64,000 bases of DNA from Psychroflexus salis (GCF_014640175.1 NZ_BMGL01000002.1:62001-126000); one strand, 5' to 3'; shown: positions 18,755 through 27,769, numbered from the stretch's first letter. Translations and numbers: made by a program. Notes: generated from the sequence alone by a model not told the origin.

Positions 18755-19738
18755 ATGGATACGACTGCTGTTGCACAAACAGGTACAGAAGGGAAAAATT
18801 GGGGTGGAGGTAACCAACCACTCAAAGCAAGTTATGGTAAATTAATGATGTGGTTTTTTATTACATCCGATGCCTTAACTTTTTCAGGATTTCTTGCCGC
18901 TTATGGATTTTCTAGATTTAAATTTATAAACGAATGGCCAATTGCCGATGAAGTGTTTAATCACTTTCCATTTATGCACGGTGTAGACGCACCTATGTAT
19001 TACGTTGCTTTAATGACCTTTATTCTTATTTTTTCTTCCGTAACTATGGTGTTAGCTGTAGATGCTGGACATAAAATGCAAAAAAATAAAGTAGTAACTT
19101 ATATGGCCTTAACCATTCTTGGTGGAGCTATATTTCTAGGTTCACAAGCCTGGGAATGGAAAAATTTTATTAAAGGTGAATATGGTGCAGTTGAAACTAC
19201 TTCTGGTAAAATTTTACAATTTGTAAATACGGAAGGCAAACGCGTAGATTTAAAGGAATTTACTCCAGTTGCTGAAAGAACTAGAACAACTCATGAAGCT
19301 AAAAATGGCCTTTGGTATACTTCCGAAAAAGAATTAATGGCTTACGACGTAGAAGATGTTAAATCTGCCTTTAAAGCAGATAGCAATCTGCTTGTTCGAA
19401 CCATGGATTTAAACGAACGTGGAGAAAAAACCGTTCTAAGCAGAGAAGAGTCTATTAAAATTCTCGACCAAACAGCTAAAGAAGTTGTTTTAGGCGCTAA
19501 CCTAACTCAAAACGAATATGGAGCGCCTTTGTTTGCAGACTTCTTTTTCTTTATCACAGGCTTTCACGGATTTCACGTTTTATCTGGTGTGTTGCTGTTA
19601 ATTATTATATTTTTTAATGTCTTAATTGGTACATACGAAAAACGCGGATCTTACGAAATGGTCGAAAAAGTTGGGCTTTATTGGCACTTTGTAGACTTAG
19701 TTTGGGTTTTTGTCTTTACTTTCTTTTATTTGGTTTAA
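18755..19738 (+). CDS. Cytochrome c oxidase subunit III (long form with soluble insertion)
   Basis: A 327-residue subunit III. The membrane part is normal: KLMMWFFITSDALTFSGFLAAY at the start and LYWHFVDLVWVFVFTFFYLV at the end, with ADFFFFITGFHGFHVLSGV between. Between the helix ending near residue 130 and the one starting near 263 there is a polar insertion of roughly 110-130 residues rich in Lys, Glu and Asp, absent from the short subunit III. Such long forms occur in Bacteroidota caa3-type oxidases (general knowledge). It probably belongs to the same transcript as subunit IV 29 bases on. Confidence 0.9.
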   Translation: MDTTAVAQTGTEGKNWGGGNQPLKASYGKLMMWFFITSDALTFSGFLAAYGFSRFKFINEWPIADEVFNHFPFMHGVDAPMYYVALMTFILIFSSVTMVLAVDAGHKMQKNKVVTYMALTILGGAIFLGSQAWEWKNFIKGEYGAVETTSGKILQFVNTEGKRVDLKEFTPVAERTRTTHEAKNGLWYTSEKELMAYDVEDVKSAFKADSNLLVRTMDLNERGEKTVLSREESIKILDQTAKEVVLGANLTQNEYGAPLFADFFFFITGFHGFHVLSGVLLLIIIFFNVLIGTYEKRGSYEMVEKVGLYWHFVDLVWVFVFTFFYLV

Positions 19739-19767
19739 TTACATATTTACAATAAGCTTATAACATT

Positions 19768-20127
19768 ATGGCACACGATACAACACATCACGGAGGAGCA
19801 ACAAAGCGCATTTGGCAGGTTTTCGGTATCTTATCTTTACTTACTATTGTAGAAGTTGTTTTGGGTATTATTAAGCCTGAATTCTTGGTTTATACCGATT
19901 TTGTAGCACTTTCTTTACTCAATTGGATATTTATTATTCTTACCATCGTTAAAGCATACTATATTACATGGGCATTTATGCACATGGAGCATGAGTCTGC
20001 CGGTTTACGAAGAACCGTTGTTTGGACAGGGGTTTTTCTTATATCTTACCTAATTGCAATTTTGTTAATTGAAGGCGGTTATATTAACGACGTATACACC
20101 AATGGTTACATTACTTGGGATTTCTAA
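19768..20127 (+). CDS. Cytochrome c oxidase subunit IV (prokaryotic type)
   Basis: A 119-residue membrane protein with three helices (about 15-36, 45-68 and 83-102). The His-rich N-terminus (MAHDTTHHGGATKRIW) and YITWAFMHMEHES between helices 2 and 3 match the prokaryotic COX4 family that accompanies caa3 oxidases. It follows the long subunit III by 29 bases in the same direction, completing the small-subunit set. Confidence 0.85.
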   Translation: MAHDTTHHGGATKRIWQVFGILSLLTIVEVVLGIIKPEFLVYTDFVALSLLNWIFIILTIVKAYYITWAFMHMEHESAGLRRTVVWTGVFLISYLIAILLIEGGYINDVYTNGYITWDF

Positions 20128-20188
20128 GCCAAACATTAACTAAGGTTAAAACATTAACAAAGGCGGTATTATTAATATTGCCTTTTAT

Positions 20189-20196
20189 TATTTTTG
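20189..20196 (+). promoter_or_regulatory. Promoter -7 element before the thioredoxin-like gene
   Basis: TATTTTTG matches TAnnTTTG and ends 22 bases before the ATG at 20218. It covers the alternative TTG start at 20194, which supports the ATG. Confidence 0.55.
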
Positions 20197-20217
20197 TCAA
20201 TTAATTATTCGCACTAC

Positions 20218-20880
20218 ATGCAGACTAAAAAAATCAAAAAATATTCCGTTTTAATTACCTTGTTTATATTGCCACTAGTTACCTATCTTTTTTTTGCTAG
20301 TGCTGTACACAGCTTTGCTAATTTACCAACCGTACATGAAAATGCGCTGCAGCAAAAAGACTATATAAATCTAGTTAATAATGAAGCTTTTAGTTTAAAC
20401 GATAAAATCAATGTAATTACATTTCTGGGTCAGGATGTGAAAAATCAAAAAGTTTTTGCGTATAACTTGAAAGAAAAAATATACGATAAAAATAAAGATT
20501 TTCAAGATTTTCAATTTGTAAGTATTGTTGGTGAAAACCAAAAACAAAACGTAAAAGACTTTATCTATGAAATCAATTTAACTTCTAACGCTGCAAAATG
20601 GAAATTTATAGAGTTGCCTTCAATTGAAGCTGAGCAACTAATAAAACAACTCACGAATTCTAAACTTACACTTGATTCTAATTACGCTTCAAATTATGCT
20701 TTCATTGTAGATAAAAAAGGAAATTTAAGAGGAAGAGTAGACGATAAAGATTATGGAGAGATGTTAGGATATAACATTAAATCTATTGCAGATTTAAACA
20801 ATAAAATGGTAGACGATGTTAAGGTTATTCTAGCCGAATATCGTTTAGAATTAAAAAAATACAAAGCAGATCGAAAATAA
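20218..20880 (+). CDS. Membrane-anchored thioredoxin-like protein without active-site cysteines
   Basis: A 220-residue protein with one N-terminal membrane helix (about 11-32) and a periplasmic domain. The order of strands (INVITFLGQDV, FQFVSIVGENQ, NYAFIVDKKGNLRGRVDDKD) resembles the SCO/thioredoxin fold, but there is no CxxC or CxxxC; apparently no cysteine at all. It lies 3 bases before a true SCO gene in the oxidase block, so a scaffolding or redox-inactive partner role in Cu-A assembly is plausible (inference). The ATG at 20218 is preferred over TTG 20194, which lies inside a promoter element. Confidence 0.7.
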   Translation: MQTKKIKKYSVLITLFILPLVTYLFFASAVHSFANLPTVHENALQQKDYINLVNNEAFSLNDKINVITFLGQDVKNQKVFAYNLKEKIYDKNKDFQDFQFVSIVGENQKQNVKDFIYEINLTSNAAKWKFIELPSIEAEQLIKQLTNSKLTLDSNYASNYAFIVDKKGNLRGRVDDKDYGEMLGYNIKSIADLNNKMVDDVKVILAEYRLELKKYKADRK

Positions 20881-20883
20881 TTT

Positions 20884-21570
20884 ATGAAAAATAAATCGTA
20901 CATAGGAATTTCATTTATCGTTTTAATTTTCGGAATATGGGCTGTCAAAGAATACTCAAGTAGGTATTCAGTAGAAGAATTAGCTTATTTAGAAGTAGAA
21001 AATGAAAATGGCGTACCCATCAAAAGAAAAGCGCCAGAATTCGAATTAATCAATCAAGATGCCGATACCATTACCCACGAATTTTACAAAGGTAAAGTTT
21101 ATGTGGTGGAGTTCTTTTTTGCTACATGTCCAACAATTTGTCCTATTATGAATGAAAATTTGGTAGAAATTCAAAATGAATTTTATGGAAATATGGACTT
21201 TGGCATTGCTTCGTTTACCATAAATCCGGAACACGACACTCCCGAAGTCTTAAAAGAATACATGCAAAAAAAAGGAGCTAAGCATGCCAATTGGAATATG
21301 CTAACAGGTAATCGCGACCAAATCTATAAGATTGCTAGAGAAGGTTTTAACGCATATGCTGCCGAAAACAAAGATGCACCTGGCGGGTTTGAACATGCAG
21401 GCTACTTTGCATTAGTAGATCAAGATGGTTATTTGCGTTCTAGAAGAGATAAAAATGGAAACCCAATATTGTATTACCAAGGCAGTATTCCATTTAATGA
21501 ACCAGACCAAAATGATGGTAACGAGCAACAAATTGATATTTTGATTGAAGACATAAAAAAACTTTTATAA
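20884..21570 (+). CDS. SCO family protein (Cu-A site assembly)
   Basis: A 228-residue SCO1/SenC protein that delivers copper to, or keeps reduced, the Cu-A site of oxidase subunit II. One membrane anchor lies at about 6-22. The metal-binding cysteines are C82 and C86 in FFATCPTICPIMN, and the conserved histidine is in GGFEHAGYFALVDQDG. SFTINPEHDTPEVLKEY is also typical. It is tightly packed with the cysteine-less relative before it and overlaps the DUF420 gene by one base. Confidence 0.93.
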   Translation: MKNKSYIGISFIVLIFGIWAVKEYSSRYSVEELAYLEVENENGVPIKRKAPEFELINQDADTITHEFYKGKVYVVEFFFATCPTICPIMNENLVEIQNEFYGNMDFGIASFTINPEHDTPEVLKEYMQKKGAKHANWNMLTGNRDQIYKIAREGFNAYAAENKDAPGGFEHAGYFALVDQDGYLRSRRDKNGNPILYYQGSIPFNEPDQNDGNEQQIDILIEDIKKLL

Positions 21571-22112
21571 TGCAAACAACTCCAACAGCCCCTAAAGATA
21601 AAGTAATGGTACCTGTAATTATTGGTTTATCTGTAGTAGTTCCAATTGTGGTAATTATTTTAATGAATTTAGAAACACGTGTAAATTTACTGGGATTAAA
21701 ACTGGGTACTTTTCCATTTTTTCATGCCATCATCAATGCTTCAACTGCAGTGTTATTAGCCATGGGTTATTCTTTAATTAAGAAGAAAAACTATGCCATG
21801 CACAAACGTGTTATGATAACAGCATTTGCCTTATCAGCCGTTTTTTTAGTAAGCTATGTTATTTCAAAAATCAGTCACGACCCGGTTCCTTACGGTGGAG
21901 AAGGTTTTTTTAAATACCTTTATTTCTTTATATTAATATCTCATATTGTGCTTTCTGGAATTATTATTCCCTTAGTTTTATTCACCATGTACCGAGGATT
22001 AACTGGAGAATATCAGAAACATAAAAAAATTGCACGATGGACATTTCCTATTTGGATGTATGTTGCAGTTACAGGAGTTTTGGTTTACTTATTTATGATG
22101 CCTTATTATTAA
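21570..22112 (+). CDS. DUF420 membrane protein (CtaM-like)
   Basis: A 180-residue protein with five membrane helices and the family hallmarks FPFFHAIINASTAVLL, NYAMHKRVMITAFALS and KISHDPVPYGGEG; the final helix follows HKKIARWTFPIWMYVAVTGV. DUF420 proteins (CtaM in Firmicutes) are needed for assembly of heme-copper oxidase. The gene shares one base with the SCO gene, so they are translationally coupled. Confidence 0.88.
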   Translation: MQTTPTAPKDKVMVPVIIGLSVVVPIVVIILMNLETRVNLLGLKLGTFPFFHAIINASTAVLLAMGYSLIKKKNYAMHKRVMITAFALSAVFLVSYVISKISHDPVPYGGEGFFKYLYFFILISHIVLSGIIIPLVLFTMYRGLTGEYQKHKKIARWTFPIWMYVAVTGVLVYLFMMPYY

Positions 22113-22131
22113 TTTGTAATTTTGCAATGTT

Positions 22132-22353
22132 ATGAAATTAAAATTTTCTTTATCAATTATAGTTCTGTTGCTCTTGTTCATTAGCCAAGATGTTTCGGCA
22201 CAATGTTCCATGTGTAGAGCTGTGTTAGAAAGCGAAGGCGATAAAAGTATGGCAGAAGGCATCAATAACGGAATTGTTTACCTCATGGCTTTTCCATATT
22301 TATTAGTGGGTGGCTTAGGCTATTATATTTACCGAACTTACCGTTCAAAATAA
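22132..22353 (+). CDS. Small CxxC-containing membrane protein
   Basis: A 73-residue protein of unknown function. A signal peptide or first helix (MKLKFSLSIIVLLLLFISQDVSA) is followed by QCSMCRAVLESEGD with C25 and C28, then a second helix (about 48-68) and a short basic tail. It ends the oxidase maturation block, 19 bases after DUF420. The CxxC facing the periplasm suggests metal or thiol handling for the oxidase (inference). Confidence 0.75.
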   Translation: MKLKFSLSIIVLLLLFISQDVSAQCSMCRAVLESEGDKSMAEGINNGIVYLMAFPYLLVGGLGYYIYRTYRSK

Positions 22354-22358
22354 ATTTT

Positions 22359-22712
22359 ATGAAAGCATATTATCTTTCTACCTGTTCAACTTGCAAACGT
22401 ATTTTAGGTGAAATTCAACTTCCTGAAAGCACAACTTTAATCGACATTAAAAAAAATCCGATTACAGTAAACCAATTAGAAGAATTATATGCGCATACCA
22501 ATTCGTACGAAGCTTTATTCAACAAAAGAGCGCAATTATACCGCAAGCGAGAATTGAATACTAAAAAACTTTCTGAAAACGATTATAAAAACTTGCTTCT
22601 CGAACACTACAGTTTTTTAAAGCGTCCTGTTTTTGTAGATCAAAAGCAAATATTTGTGGGTAATGCAAAGTCTACCATTCAAGATTTAAAAGATTATATA
22701 AGTGTCCAATAG
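22359..22712 (+). CDS. ArsC/Spx-family thioredoxin-fold protein
   Basis: A 117-residue protein starting MKAYYLSTCSTCKRIL, with C9 and C12 in the CxxC place used by ArsC/Spx/YffB proteins, and the later conserved part LLEHYSFLKRPVFVD with an arginine-proline pair. Many members are annotated as arsenate reductases without proof; no arsenic genes are nearby. It starts 5 bases after the CxxC membrane protein and overlaps the next gene by 11 bases, so it may be the last cytoplasmic member of the same transcript. Confidence 0.8.
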   Translation: MKAYYLSTCSTCKRILGEIQLPESTTLIDIKKNPITVNQLEELYAHTNSYEALFNKRAQLYRKRELNTKKLSENDYKNLLLEHYSFLKRPVFVDQKQIFVGNAKSTIQDLKDYISVQ

Positions 22713-23610
22713 GCTGTGGGCTATATTGGCAGCTACCTTAGCAACTTGCATTTATGGAGTAAACCATACCGTTGCTAAAGCCTTAATGCCAGATTATGTT
22801 GGACCTTTCGGCTTAATCTTAATTCGTGTGGCAGGCGCAGCCATTTTGTTTTGGTGTATCAGCTTATTTACTAAAAATCAAAAAATAGATTTTAAAGATT
22901 TTCCACGAATATTTGGATCGGCTGTATTTGGTATGGTCATAAATATGCTGATGTTTTTTAAAGGCTTAAGCTTATCAACACCCATCAATTCTTCGGTAAT
23001 TGTTACCATTTCACCAATTATAGTCTTTGTGCTTTCGGCATTTTTAATCCGAGAAAAAATTACGTGGCTCAAAGCATCTGGAGCAGTAATTGGTTTAGCT
23101 GGAGCTTTAATTTTAGTGCTGTTCGGAAAACAACTTTCGTACAACTCGCCCAATATTCCTTTAGGCAATGCATTCATTTTTATCAATGCCACTTCTTATG
23201 GAATTTATTTAATAATGGTAAGACCGCTTACTAAAAAGTATTCAGCCATTACCTTAATGAAGTACTTGTTTTTAGTAGCCACATTAATTAACCTGCCAAT
23301 TTGTTACGCAGAATTTTCAGCAATTAGTTGGTCAGCATTGCCATTCGATTCCATTTGGAGAATTGCTTTTGTGGTTCTAGGCACTACTTTTTTAACCTAT
23401 CTTTTAAATATTTACGCTTTAAAAGAAGTATCCGCTTCTACCTTGGGAGTTTTTGTGTATTTACAACCTGTAATCGCCATTTCGTATGCTATTTTTGCAG
23501 GAGTAGACCAGCTTAATTTTCTCAAAATTATAGCTGCTGTACTCGTTTTTCTGGGTGTTTTTATGGTAAGTAAAAATCCAGCAAGAAAACGAAATTTAGC
23601 GGGTAATTAA
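22702..23610 (+). CDS. EamA-family (DMT) transporter
   Basis: A 302-residue protein with ten membrane helices in two EamA repeats (about 6-138 and 150-290). The N-terminal LWAILAATLATCIYGVNHTVAKAL and VTISPIIVFVLSAFLIREKITW, and the second-half equivalent VYLQPVIAISYAIFAG, are typical of drug/metabolite exporters. The substrate is unknown. The start is GTG at 22702, which overlaps the ArsC-like gene. Its stop codon directly abuts the stop of the convergent thioesterase gene with no base between. Confidence 0.88.
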   Translation: MSNRLWAILAATLATCIYGVNHTVAKALMPDYVGPFGLILIRVAGAAILFWCISLFTKNQKIDFKDFPRIFGSAVFGMVINMLMFFKGLSLSTPINSSVIVTISPIIVFVLSAFLIREKITWLKASGAVIGLAGALILVLFGKQLSYNSPNIPLGNAFIFINATSYGIYLIMVRPLTKKYSAITLMKYLFLVATLINLPICYAEFSAISWSALPFDSIWRIAFVVLGTTFLTYLLNIYALKEVSASTLGVFVYLQPVIAISYAIFAGVDQLNFLKIIAAVLVFLGVFMVSKNPARKRNLAGN

Positions 23611-24099
23611 TTAAAACTGTAAATCGATATCTTTCGGAAACTTTTGAAATTTACGCGTAGCTTCTTTGGTTAAAATTTCAAAATCTTCAGTTTTGTTAAG
23701 TTTAGAAACTTGACTAACCAAATGTTTTGGCAATGCTGTTAACTTTCTCGATTTTAAATCTATCCAAGCACCCAACATTTCACAAGAAGCACAATGTTTT
23801 CCGTTTTGGTTGTAAAGGTGGTGTTCAAATTCAAAAAACATTCCATCTTCCGATAAACCTTTTAAAGATAAAGTCACCAAAATCCGATCTTCGGGTAAAA
23901 CTTCTTTAAAATAGTAAATGTGTTCATAAAACACCACTGGTCCTAAATTCAACTTTATTAATTCTTTCGAAGAAAATCCGTTTTCTATTAAAAAACCCAT
24001 GCGGGTATGGCTCATAAAGTTTTGATAAGCTGAATTAGCCAAATGCCGATTCGCATCTAAATCAGACCAACGGATTTCAAATTTTTTTTGGTATGTCAT
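23611..24099 (-). CDS. Acyl-CoA thioesterase (4HBT hot-dog fold)
   Basis: A 162-residue single hot-dog domain. The N-terminus FEIRWSDLDANRHLANSAYQNF carries the D-x-N-x-H motif of 4-hydroxybenzoyl-CoA thioesterase-like enzymes, in which the aspartate is catalytic. These hydrolyse acyl-CoA or act on acyl carrier protein; the substrate is unknown here. It is read opposite to EamA and lies in a minus-strand group with the two genes upstream of it (24103-25174). Confidence 0.85.
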   Translation of the reverse strand: MTYQKKFEIRWSDLDANRHLANSAYQNFMSHTRMGFLIENGFSSKELIKLNLGPVVFYEHIYYFKEVLPEDRILVTLSLKGLSEDGMFFEFEHHLYNQNGKHCASCEMLGAWIDLKSRKLTALPKHLVSQVSKLNKTEDFEILTKEATRKFQKFPKDIDLQF

Positions 24100-24102
24100 A
24101 AG

Positions 24103-24408
24103 TTATCTGCTAAAATAGAGTAGGGCTGTAAAAACAGCAATACTAATAGTTGCGACTAAAACGCCACGAGCTCGGTAAATTAAATTTTTCTTTAAAAATA
24201 AATAGAAAGGAAGAAAATTAAAAATAGCACCTAAGGCAATAATTTTATTTAATACTTGATTCTGGTAAGCCACCACAAAAATGCGCTCAAAATCAAACTC
24301 ATTTATAAATAAACCTGAAAAAACAAATACGCCAATGGTATTCGCTATCAAGCCCACCAAAGTCCCAATGCCAATTTCCTTTTTAATATTGATGTTTTTA
24401 GTCTTCAA
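24103..24408 (-). CDS. Small membrane protein of unknown function
   Basis: A 101-residue protein with three predicted helices (about 12-34, 56-72 and 80-98) and a basic N-terminus. I do not recognise a family. It overlaps the end of surE by 11 bases and precedes the thioesterase by 3, so it is co-transcribed with both. Confidence 0.65.
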   Translation of the reverse strand: MKTKNINIKKEIGIGTLVGLIANTIGVFVFSGLFINEFDFERIFVVAYQNQVLNKIIALGAIFNFLPFYLFLKKNLIYRARGVLVATISIAVFTALLYFSR

Positions 24409-25174
24409 AATTCCAATTTTTAAATTCTTTTAATGCGTGGTAAGCCGTTAAATCGAATTGCACAGGCACCACCGAAATATAATTGTTGGCTAAAGCCCAT
24501 TCATCGGTATCTTTTCCGCCATCGTGGTTTACAAATTCGCCTGTTAACCAGTAGTAATCTCTGCCATGCGGAGTTTGGCGTTTATCAAAATTCTCTACCC
24601 AATTGGCTTTTGCTTGTCGGCATAGACGCAAACCTTTAATTTCGTGATCAGATTTTTTCGGAAAGTTTACATTTAAAACCGTTGCCTTAGGTAAACCTTC
24701 ATCCAAAACTTTCTTTACCATATATTCAATATAAGAAGATGTATGGCTAAAGTCGGCATCCATAGCATAATCTAACAACGAAAATCCAATCGCAGGAATA
24801 TCGCCAGTTCCAGCTTCAACAGCGGCGCTCATGGTTCCAGAATAAATTACATTTATCGAAGAATTAGACCCATGATTAATGCCACTCACACAAATATCAG
24901 GCTTTTGTTTTAAAATTTCTTGTGTAGCAATTTTCACACAATCGGCAGGCGTACCCGAGCAACTGTATTCTTTTACTTCGTCATCCAAATGCACTTCATC
25001 GCAATACAAATTATCGTTTACCGTAATGGCGTGTCCCATTCCACTTTGTGGGCTATCGGGAGCAACCACAATAACATCACCAATTTTTTTTACTACCGAA
25101 ATAAGATGTCGAATACCCGGTGCAGTAATGCCATCGTCGTTAGTTACTAATATTAAAGGTTTCTTTTTTGCCAT
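24398..25174 (-). CDS. surE: 5'-nucleotidase SurE
   Basis: A 258-residue metal-dependent nucleoside 5'-monophosphatase linked to stationary-phase survival. Metal ligands are visible: the DD pair in ILVTNDDGITAPGI, the serine in VVAPDSPQSGMGHAIT and the asparagine in VSGINHGSNSS; GTMSAAVEAG is also conserved. It is divergent from the Prc protease gene across a repeat-bearing spacer. A near-consensus -7 box (TGCATTTTTG read on the minus strand, about 25193-25202) lies about 19 bases before its start. Confidence 0.95.
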   Translation of the reverse strand: MAKKKPLILVTNDDGITAPGIRHLISVVKKIGDVIVVAPDSPQSGMGHAITVNDNLYCDEVHLDDEVKEYSCSGTPADCVKIATQEILKQKPDICVSGINHGSNSSINVIYSGTMSAAVEAGTGDIPAIGFSLLDYAMDADFSHTSSYIEYMVKKVLDEGLPKATVLNVNFPKKSDHEIKGLRLCRQAKANWVENFDKRQTPHGRDYYWLTGEFVNHDGGKDTDEWALANNYISVVPVQFDLTAYHALKEFKNWNFED

Positions 25175-25280
25175 GTTTTTTCAAATGAACTGCAAAAATG
25201 CACAAATTAAAACAGAAAAACCTGAGCCTTTTTTTATTTCTTAAGATAAAACTTTTACAACACTCAATATCTGAAGCCGA

Positions 25281-25473
25281 GAACCCGCTTTCTGCTACAA
25301 ATCCTCAGCATGCAAGCCAATTTTCTAAAACCAACACAAGAGCTTCCTTTTGGTCGCTTTGGTTGGTTAACAAAATTAGGCTTTCCTGCTTCCGGGTTTT
25401 TCACTACAATCGGGGCTATCACCAAATTAACCAACTTCAACCCTGCAAGCGTTTCAAAGGCTTGCAGAGTTTT
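25281..25473 (+). repeat. Interspersed flavobacterial-type repeat between surE and prc
   Basis: The 444 bases between surE and prc contain no convincing gene. This part has GAACCCGCTTTCTGCTACAA, later TTTTTCACTACAATCGGGGC, the layout of a repeat I recall from many Flavobacterium genomes. It ends in a perfect hairpin, CTGCAAGC (25443-25450) with GCTTGCAG (25460-25467), followed by six T, which can act as a terminator-like structure. An open frame of 136 codons runs across it but has low-complexity, gene-unlike content. Confidence 0.5.
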
Positions 25474-25618
25474 TTAAATGTAGGAGTAGTAAAATATTCA
25501 AGCCTTAAAATTCAACAAAATACCTTCAAACAAACTTTCAATAATTTTATAAGTATATTCACTTTATTTATTCATAATTATACTAATTTCAACTTTTTAT
25601 TTAAGTAACAGATATTTT

Positions 25619-27763
25619 ATGATGAAGAAGAATTTTGTAATTGCATTACTTACCGTATTGTTGGCTGTAACTTCTTGTAGTTTTACCACCAAAAAATTTG
25701 ATCCTGATAGCGATAAAGATAAGGTCTTAATCGAATTAATAACCTACGTTTTAGAACAAGGTCACTTCGATTTAAGACAAATGGACGATGATTTCTCCGA
25801 AGATGTTTTTAATGAATTTATACAAAACCTAGATCCATTAAAAAGACATTTTCTACAAGCTGATTACGAAGAGTTTGCAGCATATAAACACGAATTAGAC
25901 AATCAAATTAAAAATAAAGATTTGTCTTTTTTCGAAATGGTGTACAACCGACACTTAATTCGAGTAGAAGAGTCTGAAGCTTTTTACAAAGAGATTTTAG
26001 AAAAACCTTTTAATTTTGAAGAAAACGAAAGCATCAATACCGATTATGAAAGCCTTTCGTACGCAAAAAACAATGCCGAATTAAAAGAACGTTGGAGAAA
26101 AATTTTAAAATTCAATACCCTGGGAATTTTCTACGATAATTACGAAACCCAACTTCAAGAAACCGAAGAAGCCTCAACTGAAAAAGAAGAAGTCGAATTA
26201 AAGTCTTTAGCTGAGCTAGAAGAAGAAGCAAGAACAACCACTAAAGAATCTATGGAAACCTATTTTGAAACTTCAAAAGATTTGGAGCGTAAAGATTGGT
26301 TTAGTATGTACATCAACACCTTTGTAAGTCAATTTGATCCCCACACCAATTATTTTGCGCCCCGCGATAAAGAACGTTTTGATGTGTCTATGTCTGGAAA
26401 ATTAGAAGGAATAGGCGCAAGACTTCAAAAGGAACGCGATCACGTAAAAATTATGGAAGTGATATCAGGTGGTCCAGCTTGGCGCGGAGACGAAATAGAG
26501 GTTGGAGATGTTATTCAAAAAGTTCGACAAGAAGACGAAGTAGATGCGGTAAATATTGGCGGAATGCGCCTAGACGATGCGGTAGATTTAATAAAAGGGC
26601 CAAAGGGAACAAAAGTCTTTTTAACCGTAAAAAAAGTAGATGGTTCTATTGAAGAAATCGAAATTACTCGTGATATTGTTGAAATTGAAGAAACCTATGC
26701 CAAAACAGCCTTGGTAGAAAAAGACGGAATTAGTTATGGCGTAATTAATTTACCGAAGTTTTATTTCGATATGCAAGATTACAATCAGCGTAATGCAGCA
26801 ACCGATATTAAAAAAGAAATTATTCGTTTAAAAGAACGCGAAGCAGAAGGTTTGGTTTTAGACCTAAGAAACAATGGTGGCGGTTCGCTTTCTACGGTAG
26901 TCGATATCGCTGGCTTGTTTATTGAAAAAGGACCTGTGGTTCAAGTAAAAGATAAAGAAAATAACCGCGATGTTTTAAAAGATAAAGATCCTTTAATTTT
27001 ATGGGAAGGACCATTGGTAATATTAGTGAATGAATTGTCTGCATCGGCTTCAGAAATTTTAGCAGCAGCCATGCAAGACTACGAACGCGCTATTGTTATT
27101 GGAAGCAAACAAACTTACGGCAAAGGAACGGTTCAAAATGTATCAGACTTAAACCGATGGATGCGTCAAAGCAACTTTGGCGATATGGGTGCACTAAAAG
27201 TAACTACACAAAAATTCTACCGCATCAACGGCGGTTCTACGCAATTAAAAGGGGTAGAGAGCGACGTAGTGGTGGCCGATCGGTATTCGTATATCGATAT
27301 TGGCGAACGCGATTACAAAAATCCATTGCCTTGGGATCAAATTGATCCAGCTAAATACAAAAAATGGGAAGGTTACCACAACCTAGAAAAGGTAGTAGAA
27401 AGCAGTACAAAACGCATGAAGAAAAATCAGCATTTGGCTTTAATCGACGAAAATGCAAAATGGATTAAAAACCAACGTGATGTTGAAGAATACTCACTAA
27501 ACTTCGAGACTTTTAAAGCTGAAAATGAAGAAATCGATGAGAAAGCCAAGAAATACAAAAAGTTGAACGAATACACAACAAGCCTAGATTACATCTCACT
27601 TCCTTATGAAGAAAAATTAATTGAACAAGATTCTGCTTTAGGCGATAAAAGAGAACGCTGGCATAAAAACTTAAAAAAAGATGTGTACGTAGAAGAAGCA
27701 ATTTATGTATTAGAAGATTTGCGTAAACAAACCAAAGCCTATAAATTAGCCAATGCTAAATAG
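25619..27763 (+). CDS. prc: Tail-specific C-terminal processing protease (S41)
   Basis: A 714-residue Prc/Tsp-type protease. The N-terminus is a lipoprotein signal (LLAVTSC, Cys20). A TSP N-terminal helical domain is followed by the DUF/PDZ region (KLEGIGARLQKERDHVKIMEV, about 261-345) and the S41 protease core with LVLDLRNNGGGS, the serine of the SASASE run (about residue 476) and the lysine in TYGKGTVQ (K502), which form the Ser-Lys dyad. A DUF3340-type C-terminal domain ends the protein. Substrates are mis-folded or C-terminally tagged periplasmic proteins. It is divergent from surE and 6 bases before a permease gene. Confidence 0.95.
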   Translation: MMKKNFVIALLTVLLAVTSCSFTTKKFDPDSDKDKVLIELITYVLEQGHFDLRQMDDDFSEDVFNEFIQNLDPLKRHFLQADYEEFAAYKHELDNQIKNKDLSFFEMVYNRHLIRVEESEAFYKEILEKPFNFEENESINTDYESLSYAKNNAELKERWRKILKFNTLGIFYDNYETQLQETEEASTEKEEVELKSLAELEEEARTTTKESMETYFETSKDLERKDWFSMYINTFVSQFDPHTNYFAPRDKERFDVSMSGKLEGIGARLQKERDHVKIMEVISGGPAWRGDEIEVGDVIQKVRQEDEVDAVNIGGMRLDDAVDLIKGPKGTKVFLTVKKVDGSIEEIEITRDIVEIEETYAKTALVEKDGISYGVINLPKFYFDMQDYNQRNAATDIKKEIIRLKEREAEGLVLDLRNNGGGSLSTVVDIAGLFIEKGPVVQVKDKENNRDVLKDKDPLILWEGPLVILVNELSASASEILAAAMQDYERAIVIGSKQTYGKGTVQNVSDLNRWMRQSNFGDMGALKVTTQKFYRINGGSTQLKGVESDVVVADRYSYIDIGERDYKNPLPWDQIDPAKYKKWEGYHNLEKVVESSTKRMKKNQHLALIDENAKWIKNQRDVEEYSLNFETFKAENEEIDEKAKKYKKLNEYTTSLDYISLPYEEKLIEQDSALGDKRERWHKNLKKDVYVEEAIYVLEDLRKQTKAYKLANAK

Positions 27764-27769
27764 GAACTA

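Noticed and set aside
25198-25608. 136-codon frame between surE and prc
   Set aside because: It runs across a repeat and a hairpin, has no family-like motif and low-complexity composition; treated as chance.
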